A stretch of DNA of 64,000 nt, from assembly GCF_030409305.1 (NCBI RefSeq), contig NZ_JAUFPQ010000010.1:1-64000 (forward strand). Direction: 5' to 3'. Within the stretch, counting starts at the first letter, position 1; each line of letters starts with the position of its first letter. Below, piece by piece: positions 9,906-19,065 of the stretch. The position numbers and the translations under genes were made by a program. The notes under the pieces were generated by a model. That model was not told the origin of the DNA. It ran no database searches and worked only from the letters and a program-made list of their open reading frames with translations. This stretch comes from Halomonas maura (lineage in GTDB: Bacteria; Pseudomonadota; Gammaproteobacteria; Pseudomonadales; Halomonadaceae).

Positions 9906-10802
9906 CTAAAGATACTGTCCTAACAATAGATCTGCCTGATAATCAGAAAATGGCTCTGATCCTGATCCAGGATGAAAAGTCAACTCTCCAAAATAAACCT
10001 GCTCATCAACCTCATAAAAATCGACACGAACAAAGGAAAAATTTTCAGCAAGTTGCCGTGATAACTGAAGCATAGTCTCTAGAGTTTTTGGACAAGACAC
10101 TTGACGCTTTGCCATTGGATAGCGAACTGTGAAAGGCTGAGAGCGCCATTGACAATCGTAAAACCGACGGGTATGGCAGGTATGGCGATCTAAGTCAACC
10201 TGAATACATACAGGCTCACCGTGAAAACAAAAAAACTTATAATCAGGGAGATCCGTATGTCCGCCACCTAACAGTGGTTCACAGATGATTCTAGGCCTAA
10301 TATCTCGATACTGAGGCTCACCACCAATTAGGAAATGATTGACACTCTGCCATCTGTACATTTCTTGGAATACTTCATTATCCGTAGGATCTGAAATATC
10401 ACCTCGCAGTATAATTACACGCCCCGAAGCATGCGTTGGTTTTATAATACAAGGAGTTGGTAAGTCCTTTATTATTACTTGGCTTGCACTCTCATAGATT
10501 CCAATAGTAGGAATCACGTGCTCGCTGCCTATTTTTTTTGCGACGAATTCCTTGGCTGAAGCCTTATCAACCAAAGTGCATAGATTTCTAAACCTTTCAT
10601 CCAATTTACTTTTCAGGATCTTCTCATTAAACGTTTTTGGGGATTTTAAATTAGCTAGATACCAGTGATCCCCGATTCTCCGATGCATACGATAGTGCTG
10701 TATGCGGAATAGGAGTTCTGGACAACACTTCAATAACAAAGGATACATGTGAGACTTAAAGACAGATTTCATAGTATGCAACTTTTCCAGTAATGCTGCC
10801 AT
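9906..10802 (-). CDS. TupA-like ATP-grasp protein
   Basis: Belongs to the TupA-like ATP-grasp family, named after the Bacillus teichuronopeptide gene. Marks: the N-terminal SPKTFNEKI signature, the ATP-lysine segment CIIKPTHASGRVIIL, DYKFFCFHGEPVCIQVD, and the C-terminal FVRVDFYEVDEQVYFGELTF with the metal ligands. Such enzymes are thought to attach amino acids or amines to uronic acids or amino sugars, but few are tested. The start is uncertain (GTG 10829, ATG 10802 or ATG 10772, none with a strong ribosome site). It follows the deacetylase-like gene at 11040, the second such pairing in this operon. Confidence 0.83.
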   Translation of the reverse strand: MAALLEKLHTMKSVFKSHMYPLLLKCCPELLFRIQHYRMHRRIGDHWYLANLKSPKTFNEKILKSKLDERFRNLCTLVDKASAKEFVAKKIGSEHVIPTIGIYESASQVIIKDLPTPCIIKPTHASGRVIILRGDISDPTDNEVFQEMYRWQSVNHFLIGGEPQYRDIRPRIICEPLLGGGHTDLPDYKFFCFHGEPVCIQVDLDRHTCHTRRFYDCQWRSQPFTVRYPMAKRQVSCPKTLETMLQLSRQLAENFSFVRVDFYEVDEQVYFGELTFHPGSGSEPFSDYQADLLLGQYL

Positions 10803-11039
10803 ATCAGGTCTTAGCGTACGAAAACGCACTCATTGAAGCATACATACAACATCAAAATAAAATGGCAGCTAAAGAATCTTGAACACTAACATTGACTTTA
10901 AGGATAGTTCAGTGGAAGGATATCTACTGGATGCACGGGTTATTAAGTACATGCCAATATAGGCGAGAGTGACACTACATTATTCGGTACATACAGCCAT
11001 ATACCGCATTCATTTAAAAATGATAATCCCTCGCGGTGA
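10803..11039. other. A+T-rich spacer
   Basis: Separates the second deacetylase-like gene from the TupA-like gene. No gene, clear promoter or terminator is recognised. Confidence 0.3.
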
Positions 11040-12170
11040 TTATGTTGAAGATGCAATCACGGCAACAAGATCATCACTACTCATATATTCAACATCTGGC
11101 CATCGCTTTGATATAGCTTTCAACAAAAGATCAAGAAGTTTGAGGCTGTGATTGCGATGTGCAGAGTCCATCCCGCTCGTATAATTTATACGATGGGTGC
11201 ATATCACTGCAGGCTTTCCAAAGCGAAAAGCCTGCGCCATGTCCGCAAGAACCAGTCCAACCCAATCACTTTCTGAATTTAGATAAGGCTCAAATAAAAC
11301 ATTTCGAACACTATATCGCTGCTTAAACTGATTTTTCTGTCCTGTGAATCGGTGGCAGATCCTAGGTTTCCCTCCAGCTTTAGGGCTAGGCTGTACATAC
11401 CCTCGTTGCGTCTGTATCATGGCAATTCCTTCCTTTGCCAAGTGCATTTCCAGCTCTTTTGGCAACACATAGTTACAGGCCACCATTGTTTTACTTTTAA
11501 ATTGAAAAGTGTTCTCGAAAATCCTGAGACCATCAGAGACAATTCTATTTATTTCCGCCATCTCTTCTGGCGTTTCGGCCCAATACGCTGCCTTATAGTG
11601 CTTTTGCCAACAAGATGAAGTAGTGGTTGTCAACCCATAAAATCGATGTCTAAATGCAACGCAAGTTTCCTTGAAGCCTTGCCTGAGGTCTCTCAACCAC
11701 AGAATTGAATTGAGATGCTCTCGACCATGAAATTGTGGCTGGATCAGCCCTTGTGAGATTGCTGCATTCCAGTAGGGCTCAAGATCCTCACCATGGTAAT
11801 AGCGGTAAGAATCAAACAGATGCTGGTGAGCAAAACGTTCAAATCCTTCATTTTCGATAGCTTCAAAGTCCGGATTCCCCATAACCGTATTTAAGGTAAA
11901 AACAGGAGAGCTACCGGTGATGTCGCGATGATCAGCCAAAACGTTCATCAGCGCCATAAAATCGTTTAAATTTTCCAAGCAATCCAAGCGGTCATAGAGG
12001 GAACGGTCGACACGAACACCTTCTGTCAGAAGACTTTTATACACCTTCCTAGAAGGCATGCGAATTGCTCCCCAATCGTCGCTCTCGAAAATGACCAGTT
12101 TCCGTTTGGTCCGCCAACCTCGCATGTTCGTATAAATGGATAAAGCCTGATCTTTTATTTGAAGACTCAT
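11040..12170 (-). CDS. polysaccharide deacetylase-like protein, paralogue
   Basis: A 376-aa paralogue of the product of 5354-6469. It keeps the acidic pair in FESDDWGAIR (D31-D32), the H-x3-H of QPQFHGREHLN (H147, H151), and THRINYTSG near the end; these match the metal-binding pattern of NodB-fold enzymes. The start ATG at 12170 has AAGGCAG upstream. It lies 19 nt after the EpsG-type polymerase gene and about 240 nt before the TupA-like ATP-grasp gene. Function is inferred; the substrate may be an N-acetyl group on a lipid-linked intermediate. Confidence 0.7.
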   Translation of the reverse strand: MSLQIKDQALSIYTNMRGWRTKRKLVIFESDDWGAIRMPSRKVYKSLLTEGVRVDRSLYDRLDCLENLNDFMALMNVLADHRDITGSSPVFTLNTVMGNPDFEAIENEGFERFAHQHLFDSYRYYHGEDLEPYWNAAISQGLIQPQFHGREHLNSILWLRDLRQGFKETCVAFRHRFYGLTTTTSSCWQKHYKAAYWAETPEEMAEINRIVSDGLRIFENTFQFKSKTMVACNYVLPKELEMHLAKEGIAMIQTQRGYVQPSPKAGGKPRICHRFTGQKNQFKQRYSVRNVLFEPYLNSESDWVGLVLADMAQAFRFGKPAVICTHRINYTSGMDSAHRNHSLKLLDLLLKAISKRWPDVEYMSSDDLVAVIASST

Positions 12171-12189
12171 TCTGTTAACTGCCTTCTCA

Positions 12190-13497
12190 TCAAAGGAAGC
12201 TACTCAAAACCCACATGAGAGACTGATAAAGGCTTTGATCGGCCTCAACAAAAGGTGCCGTAATGAAATTGCCGGTGATTAACCATATTGAGGTAAAACC
12301 TAACATTAAACGAACAGCAAGTGCCAGATCAATAATGAGTAGCAATGCCAGCATACTGAAAAATGCATTGTCAAACATCTTCTGACGATTTGACGTCGCT
12401 AGGTAGAGTATCACAGAAGCAAGTAGGAGCATTCCAGCCAGGTTATAAAACCTACCCAAGGAGGGGATGTAGTTCAGAAGGTTGATCACACCATATAGCA
12501 GCATACCGAGCAACAACAGTGAACGAATAAGACCTTTATCATTAAGAACCCCCCTCCAAATCATCCAGCTTGCAGAAGTTACAAAGAAAATGGATGTCAG
12601 CGTTTGATTAATTTTAAGGAACCATGCCAGTGACTCTCCCCTCAACGCCATGATATCAGGATTAACAGCAGCTGCGTTTATATAACTGGACGCTCTCTCA
12701 TCTATCGGGATTGGAAAGTAACTAATCAATGTCTTAACTATGGAAATATCTAGATTCGTCATAACCAAGCTAACAAGAAAGAAACAATATATTCCCATTC
12801 CGAGATGACGAATAAAAAAATATAAAACCAATACAACACAAGGCAACCAAAGAGAAAAGTGAACCAACGTAGAAAGAAACATCACAATTATGAATTTACG
12901 ATTTCCAGTTGACAAATAATGCATAACTCCATAAGCAAAAACATGCAGCGCTGTCCCCATTCGCACCCCGTTCAAACTTGATCCAATATTTACCTGAAAC
13001 GCGAAAGCAACCAACAGGAAAAGTAAAAGTAGGTTGCCACTGCCTGGAACTCGATCTATCAGAAACCAGACATTACGAGAGTAGACATAGCCGAAAAGCA
13101 CTCCGAAAGTAGCGAATAATACAGCATGGCTACCCGTGAAAAGTGAAACGAAGAAAGTCACCAATGGCTGATAAATGTCTTGATATTGGCTACCCTCGGC
13201 AAAAAGTAAGCTGGTCAATTCACCAAGACTCATATCTCCCTGGTGCATATATTCCAGCCACGCCGCATGTCTTACTGAGTCTGCACCAGAACCATTTGCA
13301 ATAAAAAAAACCGTGCCATAATAAACCACAAAAATCCATATCACATTCCGTGAAGCAGGATCTTTCGGATATAGCAGGCTTAACACAACCATGATAAATG
13401 GCGCAATGAGCGAAGATGCATAAATAATCAAGTTTCGCGGTAAAATCATTGCCCGCGATGAGTAAAGGCTGGCCGGACGGTGACGTAGTCTTTGCAT
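12190..13497 (-). CDS. EpsG-type polysaccharide polymerase
   Basis: A 435-aa integral membrane protein with about 10 to 12 hydrophobic helices. The short segment ANGSGADSVRHAAWLEYM near residue 70 fits the conserved early region of EpsG family proteins, which act as Wzy-type polymerases joining repeat units at the periplasmic face. VNIGSSLNGVRMGTALHVFA is the second conserved region. It is one of two polymerase candidates; the other is at 59843-61186. The ATG at 13497 has only a weak ribosome site; ATG at 13449 is an alternative. Confidence 0.82.
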   Translation of the reverse strand: MQRLRHRPASLYSSRAMILPRNLIIYASSLIAPFIMVVLSLLYPKDPASRNVIWIFVVYYGTVFFIANGSGADSVRHAAWLEYMHQGDMSLGELTSLLFAEGSQYQDIYQPLVTFFVSLFTGSHAVLFATFGVLFGYVYSRNVWFLIDRVPGSGNLLLLFLLVAFAFQVNIGSSLNGVRMGTALHVFAYGVMHYLSTGNRKFIIVMFLSTLVHFSLWLPCVVLVLYFFIRHLGMGIYCFFLVSLVMTNLDISIVKTLISYFPIPIDERASSYINAAAVNPDIMALRGESLAWFLKINQTLTSIFFVTSASWMIWRGVLNDKGLIRSLLLLGMLLYGVINLLNYIPSLGRFYNLAGMLLLASVILYLATSNRQKMFDNAFFSMLALLLIIDLALAVRLMLGFTSIWLITGNFITAPFVEADQSLYQSLMWVLSSFL

Positions 13498-13507
13498 ACC
13501 GATATGC

Positions 13508-14644
13508 TCAATTATATTGCATCTTATCAGCTAATGCTTGATCAGCCAGACTCTCAAATTCCCTGACCACATTGCCGATTTCGTAACTCTTGGGATACTC
13601 TATTTGAAAGGCCTTTTCGTATTTTTCGCTTAAGAATTCATTCAAAACATCTAAATCAAGCTCGTTTGTATCCAGGCTCAAAATTGGCCTACCCGTCAAC
13701 CAGTAGTCAATAAGCTTACTAGGAGTCTGACTTTTTCCAGGATAAACAAAGCTTAACAGGAAATTCATTCGTGAGAGTTCTTGAAGAAGAACTTCTCTAT
13801 CTACAAACCCCCTTATCTTAACCCTAGCGTCCCGAACCATATAGGGATAAACCAGTGAGGCATCCCGAGTGTAGATATAAAACTCAAACTTGCAATCGAT
13901 TTTTACAAGATAGTCTAGAAGTGGGCGCGGATCTCTTTTCCCTGGAATAAATAGTCCAGCGTAGGCAAACCTTACAACTCCATCTTCAACTGGGGACTCA
14001 TCTTTTAAATGGCAATAATCTTCAATATTATAGCCCTGAGGTATTACACGAATCTTGGGAAGAAACTCAGGGTAATATGCTTTTTTTGATTCACTCGTTG
14101 GAACGGTAATAAAATTAGCACATTCGCAGAATTCTTTTTCCAAGCCTCCGAAATATGGCATTTTTTTAAAGCTGTCATTTTCAAGCCCCATGAACGGATC
14201 GCCACAGTCTGCGACCCATATGCTCGCTGGAAAATTTCCTTTTTTTATGGCTTTAGAGACACCCCAATGTACCGAATGAGGCGCCGCAATTGATATGGCG
14301 GCATCCTGAGGCTCTATATTCCTGAGGATCCTTGCAATCCTGAACATTAAATAAATGTCTGGATAGTATATCAACTGCAACAAGGCCCGGCGTATCACTC
14401 GTAAGACCCAACGTTTCCGCCCCAACCATTCAATCGGAATTTCTGGCCATTCATTACCTAAGTCAGAGAGAGTAAAACCGTATTCTTTCTGCAGGGCATG
14501 CTGTGCAGCGTTCGCCGGTGCCACCACATGAACTTTATGCCCCTGCCGGCATAGTTCCTTGACAAGCTCGGTAGCGCGATGCCCTCTGGGAGAGTTTCGA
14601 GGATAAAATGATCTAGTTATGATGACAAATTTTTTCTTAGCCAT
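13508..14644 (-). CDS. glycosyltransferase family 4
   Basis: A 378-aa GT-B enzyme. The N-terminus (KKKFVIITRSFYPRNSPRGH) is typical of GT4 enzymes that bind the acceptor through a glycine/arginine loop; the C-terminus has RFAYAGLFIPGKRDPRPLLD and TPSKLIDYWLTGRPIL, the donor-binding region. The frame is open up to 14716, but ATG at 14644 (MAKKKFVI) with an AAGAGA ribosome site and homology from that point is preferred. It is read just before the EpsG-type polymerase gene (10 nt apart). Confidence 0.85.
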   Translation of the reverse strand: MAKKKFVIITRSFYPRNSPRGHRATELVKELCRQGHKVHVVAPANAAQHALQKEYGFTLSDLGNEWPEIPIEWLGRKRWVLRVIRRALLQLIYYPDIYLMFRIARILRNIEPQDAAISIAAPHSVHWGVSKAIKKGNFPASIWVADCGDPFMGLENDSFKKMPYFGGLEKEFCECANFITVPTSESKKAYYPEFLPKIRVIPQGYNIEDYCHLKDESPVEDGVVRFAYAGLFIPGKRDPRPLLDYLVKIDCKFEFYIYTRDASLVYPYMVRDARVKIRGFVDREVLLQELSRMNFLLSFVYPGKSQTPSKLIDYWLTGRPILSLDTNELDLDVLNEFLSEKYEKAFQIEYPKSYEIGNVVREFESLADQALADKMQYN

Positions 14645-15020
14645 AGCAAATCTCTTGTTATCTTTCACACTTGCAGTAATAATTGATACAGAAATCGGGT
14701 AATCCCAATAACTCATACAGAACGAATGAAAGTTGCCCTTGAGATCACATCACAAATCCAACTTATAGACCGATTACTAGTTGCCCGTAAAGGTAGAGTA
14801 CGTGCACAACGCTAGTATCACGTTTATCCTCCAATAGGAACCGGAAACCACAGTTCCTGAACCAAGAAAACTACTCTAACGAACACAGTTGCGCAAGATA
14901 TTTAAAACCCTCAGACAATTGCGGCGATCTCTAACCGATAATTTACGTGAAAGTTCACAGGAGCCGCCTTTTTTTATATGAAATTATTTCTTCACAGAAT
15001 CATAGCCAACTAGAGAGCTA
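14645..15020. other. non-coding spacer in the A+T-rich segment
   Basis: About 370 nt without a convincing frame. There is a T-run at about 14971, but no stem precedes it on either strand. I see no promoter or regulator site I can support. Confidence 0.35.
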
Positions 15021-16265
15021 TCAAGCTAAAGCATTGTGACAATGGCTGGACAATAAAAAATCTTCTAGCGCTACCCTTGCCTTCATATGTTTGAGGCCAG
15101 AATTCACTTCTCCTTTTAACGAGTAGACATATTCACCTTCCATGTATATCGCTTTCTCCACATCTGAAGAGACATCTTCTTTTTTATATAATCCAGAAAC
15201 CGCATCCTCAATAAAAACATTTAATTTATCCTTTGATTCATAAACATGCTGCCCCGTCACCTCAGGAAACTTATCAACTCCAAATATTACTGTTGGCTTT
15301 CCTCGGATGAGGCTTTCTGTATTGACGGTACCACATATTGTTGCTGTGAGCACTGAATTATCGATAAGCTCGAAAGTATCGCAATGTATGTCTATTAACT
15401 CGACCCCCTCTATACTTGCTATATACTTATAGTACATAGGATCTCTCGCTCTAGGGGAACAACTCCGAATAAATGTAGCTGGGTGTTCTTTAACCAGAAG
15501 TAGAATGTCTTTGGGCAGTAAAGCTCTCATGTACAGGATAGCTCGCAACTGCTGTGTAAAGCCACAAGCTTCTGGCAATGTAGTTCTTTCGGGTTGATAG
15601 TGAAGATAATACACTGCAACCCCTTTCGCATTGATATCGTTTATGCTTATTGAGAGTTTTTTCAGTTCCTTCCAGCACCTGATGGTATTTATTACAAAAT
15701 CAGGTCTTGCTAAATTTCTCTGACATAACATTCCAACATTCAAGTACTTTCCATTATTGTTTTCTAGCCTTTTTTTATCATGCCCAGGCATAGCATCTGC
15801 ATAATTGGTTTTGCATCTATTAATATACTGCCTTGCATCCTGGACGTAACAATTGTTTTCATTACCACTGATCTTGACAACCTCTGCATTCCTAGATGTC
15901 CCTTTCAATATCTTGAAATACTCTTTAAGCCGAGTTTGATGCACTATATATACCGGGACCCCCATCAACTCATAAACCTTAGCCCTAATGTACCACTTGG
16001 CTAGATGAGGGGTTGAAGGGCAAAACAGGTATGGTGGCTTGTTTTCAACAACCTCCGTATATGCTTCTAAAATCCATGAATAGCATAGAGCCCAGTAATT
16101 AAGCAGACTTCGTGGCGAATGCTCTCGCTTCCTCAGATAGCGGAATCTAGACTTTAAAGTTTGAGGGTATTCTCTATCCATGAATAATGGTATGTTCTGA
16201 TCGTTTTGCAGCACATCTATTATTTCCGCAACATCTTTATTGACATGCCTTTCAATAGTTTTCAT
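15021..16265 (-). CDS. capsule-synthesis-like protein (KpsC/KpsS type fold)
   Basis: A 414-aa protein without a signal peptide. The central part (AVYYLHYQPERTTLPEACGF, then LLVKEHPATF and TATICGTVNTESLIRGKPTV) is the pattern of the capsule polysaccharide biosynthesis family (GT-B-like, related to KpsC/KpsS and similar surface-glycan transferases). KpsC/S add Kdo to a lipid; whether this protein transfers Kdo, a nonulosonic acid or another sugar cannot be told. It stands alone between two spacers in the A+T-rich part. Confidence is good for the superfamily and low for the reaction. Confidence 0.65.
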   Translation of the reverse strand: MKTIERHVNKDVAEIIDVLQNDQNIPLFMDREYPQTLKSRFRYLRKREHSPRSLLNYWALCYSWILEAYTEVVENKPPYLFCPSTPHLAKWYIRAKVYELMGVPVYIVHQTRLKEYFKILKGTSRNAEVVKISGNENNCYVQDARQYINRCKTNYADAMPGHDKKRLENNNGKYLNVGMLCQRNLARPDFVINTIRCWKELKKLSISINDINAKGVAVYYLHYQPERTTLPEACGFTQQLRAILYMRALLPKDILLLVKEHPATFIRSCSPRARDPMYYKYIASIEGVELIDIHCDTFELIDNSVLTATICGTVNTESLIRGKPTVIFGVDKFPEVTGQHVYESKDKLNVFIEDAVSGLYKKEDVSSDVEKAIYMEGEYVYSLKGEVNSGLKHMKARVALEDFLLSSHCHNALA

Positions 16266-16453
16266 ATAATTAACTGCTCCGTTTCATTTCAACCACGATC
16301 AAGAAATAATGTGTGTTACGGTGCGCCTAGAGGCTCTTTTGTTCCGTGTTACCGATCGGAAAGGCTAAGAACCCAGAGATGTTTGAACGTCATGACCGCC
16401 ACCTTTGTTATAGCCAACTAGAGTCGTTATAGACCCAATATACAACACTACTG
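16266..16453. other. spacer between ABC flippase and capsule-like gene
   Basis: About 190 nt with no gene. No clear terminator or promoter is seen. Confidence 0.3.
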
Positions 16454-18271
16454 TCAAGCGTGGTCCGCCATTCGCTGAAAGATGACGTTATGCGATACCA
16501 GTTCGCTATACCTTCCCTGATCCGCCACTTGGCCGTCAGCCAGCAGATAGATACAATCGCACTGTTTTACCGTGGTCAGCCGATGGGCAATCATGACGAT
16601 GGTTTTTTTACCGGAGAAATCATGGATCGCATCCATTATCAGCTTTTCAGTAATTCCATCAAGAGCGCTTGTCGCCTCATCCAATACCAGCACATCGGCA
16701 TCGTGATAAAGGGCACGGGCAATACCTATACGTTGGCGCTGGCCGCCAGAGAGCTGAACACCCCGCTCCCCTATCTGGGTTTCCAATCCATCAGGCAACT
16801 GTGCGAGAAGCTCATCCAGACGTGCCATGCTGGCCGCCCGTCTCACATGCTGATCTTCGATAGTCTCAAGCGGCAGTCCAAAAGCGATATTCTCGCGGAT
16901 CGAGCTATCGGCAAGAAAAATGCTTTGAGGCACGAAACCCAGGCAGTTCTGCCAAGCACGTCGGTTACCCGCTGTAAGAGGCTGGCCGTCGATTAGTACC
17001 TGTCCCTGATTTGGCTCAATCAGGCCCAGCATGAGATCGATGGCCGTGGACTTTCCGGAGCCGGAGGCTCCCACTAGTCCTATCACCTTGTTAACAGGAA
17101 TTTCCAGTGTCAGTCCCTTCAAAGCCGACGTTTCTTTACCGGGGTAGCGGAAGACAATGTCCTTAAGTTGTATAGCCTGGCGAGGCGACAGTACCTCGGC
17201 AGTCCTCTCGATCGCCTCCACCCCAACCCGGATCTTGGTTCCCGCCATTTCACGGCTGGCGTGTAGGTCATCGATAATCGTCTCGAAGGCAGCCAGATTA
17301 GCTCGAATTTGCGACGCATTAGCGTAAATCTGCTGAAACGCAGGCAGCAGCTTAAATCCTGCCAAGGCATAAACGGAAAGAATCGGCAGAATGGTGCCCA
17401 AATTGCCCTGGTGAACAGTCAGCAGGTAGAGCACCAAGAAAATGACGGCGCCAAAGGCCACTAGCTCCAAGGCATAGCGAGGCACCTGGGTCAAAGCTTG
17501 GGTAATACCCTGTGCTTGAGCATAACGCTCGCTGGCTTTGTCAAATTGATCAGTAAAGACCGGCTGGCGCCCCAGCAGAAGCGAATCCTTAATACCCCCG
17601 AAGCCTTCGTTCATTAGTTTGAAGCGCTGACGCTGCACCGTGGAAATCGTTTTTCCATTGTTGACTAGCCAGAACCGAACCGTGAAATACAGTAGCACAT
17701 AGGCGATCGAGAAAATCGTGATACCGGCCAGCGCCACTAATGGGTTGTAAACAAAGATAGCGATAGCCATAAAGCTAGCCATTATGATCTTGGCGTTCAT
17801 TTGTAGTACTGGCCGGATGACTCCATTGGTCACCCTCAAACATTCCTGGGATATTTGGTTTGTCAACTGACTGCTGTTTCCGCTGGAGTGGAACAACCAA
17901 GGTTGATACATGTAGTGTTTATAAAGGCGGCAACTCAGCTCCGCACCAATGCGACTACCATACATGGATAGGCGCCAGCTGGTGTAGATAGAGATCATTG
18001 CTGCGCCGGTCAATATGCAAAGTACGCCCAAGCCGATCCAGAAAAGAAATTGCTCTGGCTTTTCGAACCCGCTGAACTGGTAGAGCTGAGCCAAGCGGCC
18101 ATCCCCTTGCAGCTGTTGCATATTACCCACGATAGCCATGAAAGGGCCTATAGCGAGTACGCTGCCGATTTCGGCGAATGCCATCAACACGACAAAGAAC
18201 TGCAAACGGAAAAGCTTGGTACGCTGCATACGTGTCAGTAGCTTGTATAGCTCTTTGAGACTCGCAAACAT
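16454..18271 (-). CDS. ABC transporter, PglK-like lipid-linked oligosaccharide flippase
   Basis: A 605-aa fused half-transporter: an N-terminal membrane domain with about six helices (residues 20-320) and a C-terminal ATPase. Walker A is GASGSGKST, the Q-loop is in LGFVPQSIFL, the signature is LSGGQRQRIGIARAL, Walker B is VLVLDEATSALD and the switch His is in VMIAHRLT. Length and layout match PglK/MsbA-type exporters, and PglK flips undecaprenyl-linked oligosaccharides. No Wzx-type flippase was found anywhere in the window, so this is the best candidate for moving the repeat unit across the inner membrane. It works as a homodimer. Confidence 0.88.
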   Translation of the reverse strand: MFASLKELYKLLTRMQRTKLFRLQFFVVLMAFAEIGSVLAIGPFMAIVGNMQQLQGDGRLAQLYQFSGFEKPEQFLFWIGLGVLCILTGAAMISIYTSWRLSMYGSRIGAELSCRLYKHYMYQPWLFHSSGNSSQLTNQISQECLRVTNGVIRPVLQMNAKIIMASFMAIAIFVYNPLVALAGITIFSIAYVLLYFTVRFWLVNNGKTISTVQRQRFKLMNEGFGGIKDSLLLGRQPVFTDQFDKASERYAQAQGITQALTQVPRYALELVAFGAVIFLVLYLLTVHQGNLGTILPILSVYALAGFKLLPAFQQIYANASQIRANLAAFETIIDDLHASREMAGTKIRVGVEAIERTAEVLSPRQAIQLKDIVFRYPGKETSALKGLTLEIPVNKVIGLVGASGSGKSTAIDLMLGLIEPNQGQVLIDGQPLTAGNRRAWQNCLGFVPQSIFLADSSIRENIAFGLPLETIEDQHVRRAASMARLDELLAQLPDGLETQIGERGVQLSGGQRQRIGIARALYHDADVLVLDEATSALDGITEKLIMDAIHDFSGKKTIVMIAHRLTTVKQCDCIYLLADGQVADQGRYSELVSHNVIFQRMADHA

Positions 18272-19065
18272 TACCCTTGCACCTATGGCGAAATACGCTT
18301 TTTCGATTCAGTTTACTGGTCAGACCGGGCACCGCGTGTATCAACCACTCGCTTGCAGGGTTCATGGCTTGCCACGTTAACCCCCAGTGACCAATCCTCG
18401 TCCAGTGAATATCTATATACTAGCCACTTATCAGTGTGGCTAGTTGCTCCGTGGCCCAGCTTTCTCGAGAGTCATGCAATTTTTCGTCCTCCACCTGAAG
18501 GCGCTTAAAGCCGGTGGCACAGCCACTGTAGGTCGGCGTAGAGGGACTCACCAGATAAGCTATGTACGGAAGCGTAGTCGGCATTGCTCACCTCCTGGCG
18601 CTCTTGCCAAGGTTCTCGTTTCTTGTCTAACATCGCTTGCTCGCCCCTTCACCTACCATGGCTTCCTGTCGCTCACTCCCCGCGCCGTTCAGATTAGCCT
18701 GGTATCCTCAGGAGGCTCAGGCACCATTGGCCAAACATCCATTGCGATACAGTGGCAAACTAGCGTAGTCTGTGATGTACAATCTTCAATCACTGGTGAC
18801 GAGTGGTCGGACAAATTAACTCCTGAGCATAGTCCAAGGGACTTGTATCGGGATGTCAGCTTGTTGACCAAAATGCTATTAACATTGTGAAATCTGCTAT
18901 AAGTGAGCTTGATTATATTGAACCTCAATAAGATCGAGCGAATGCCTCTCCCCTTTACGAATGTCTCTTGCAGACTAGTGGTAGATGGCACACTTCACAG
19001 CGCTGCCGAAAAAATGAGTCACGAAGGTGCACGCTTGTGTCTGTAGAAGCAGAACCATTACTATA
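18272..19065. other. gene-poor stretch with a possible relic
   Basis: About 790 nt between the ABC flippase and the methyltransferase. Apart from the candidate relic at 18420-18633 I find no credible gene; a 100-aa open frame at 18689-18991 (minus) has no recognisable features. Confidence 0.35.
18420..18633 (-). pseudogene. unidentified short relic
   Basis: An ATG at 18633 with an AAGGGG-like site opens a frame beginning MLDKKREPWQERQEVSNADY and containing SGESLYADLQWLCHRL before a stop; the adjacent frame continues with KRLQVEDEKLHDSRESWATE and ends at 18420. The two halves read like one protein tail split by a frameshift. I do not recognise the family. It may be the last part of a lost transferase gene. 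Confidence 0.3.

Noticed and set aside
18689..18991. 100-aa open frame on the minus strand
   Set aside because: No recognisable motif, no good ribosome site, and composition like the surrounding non-coding DNA.
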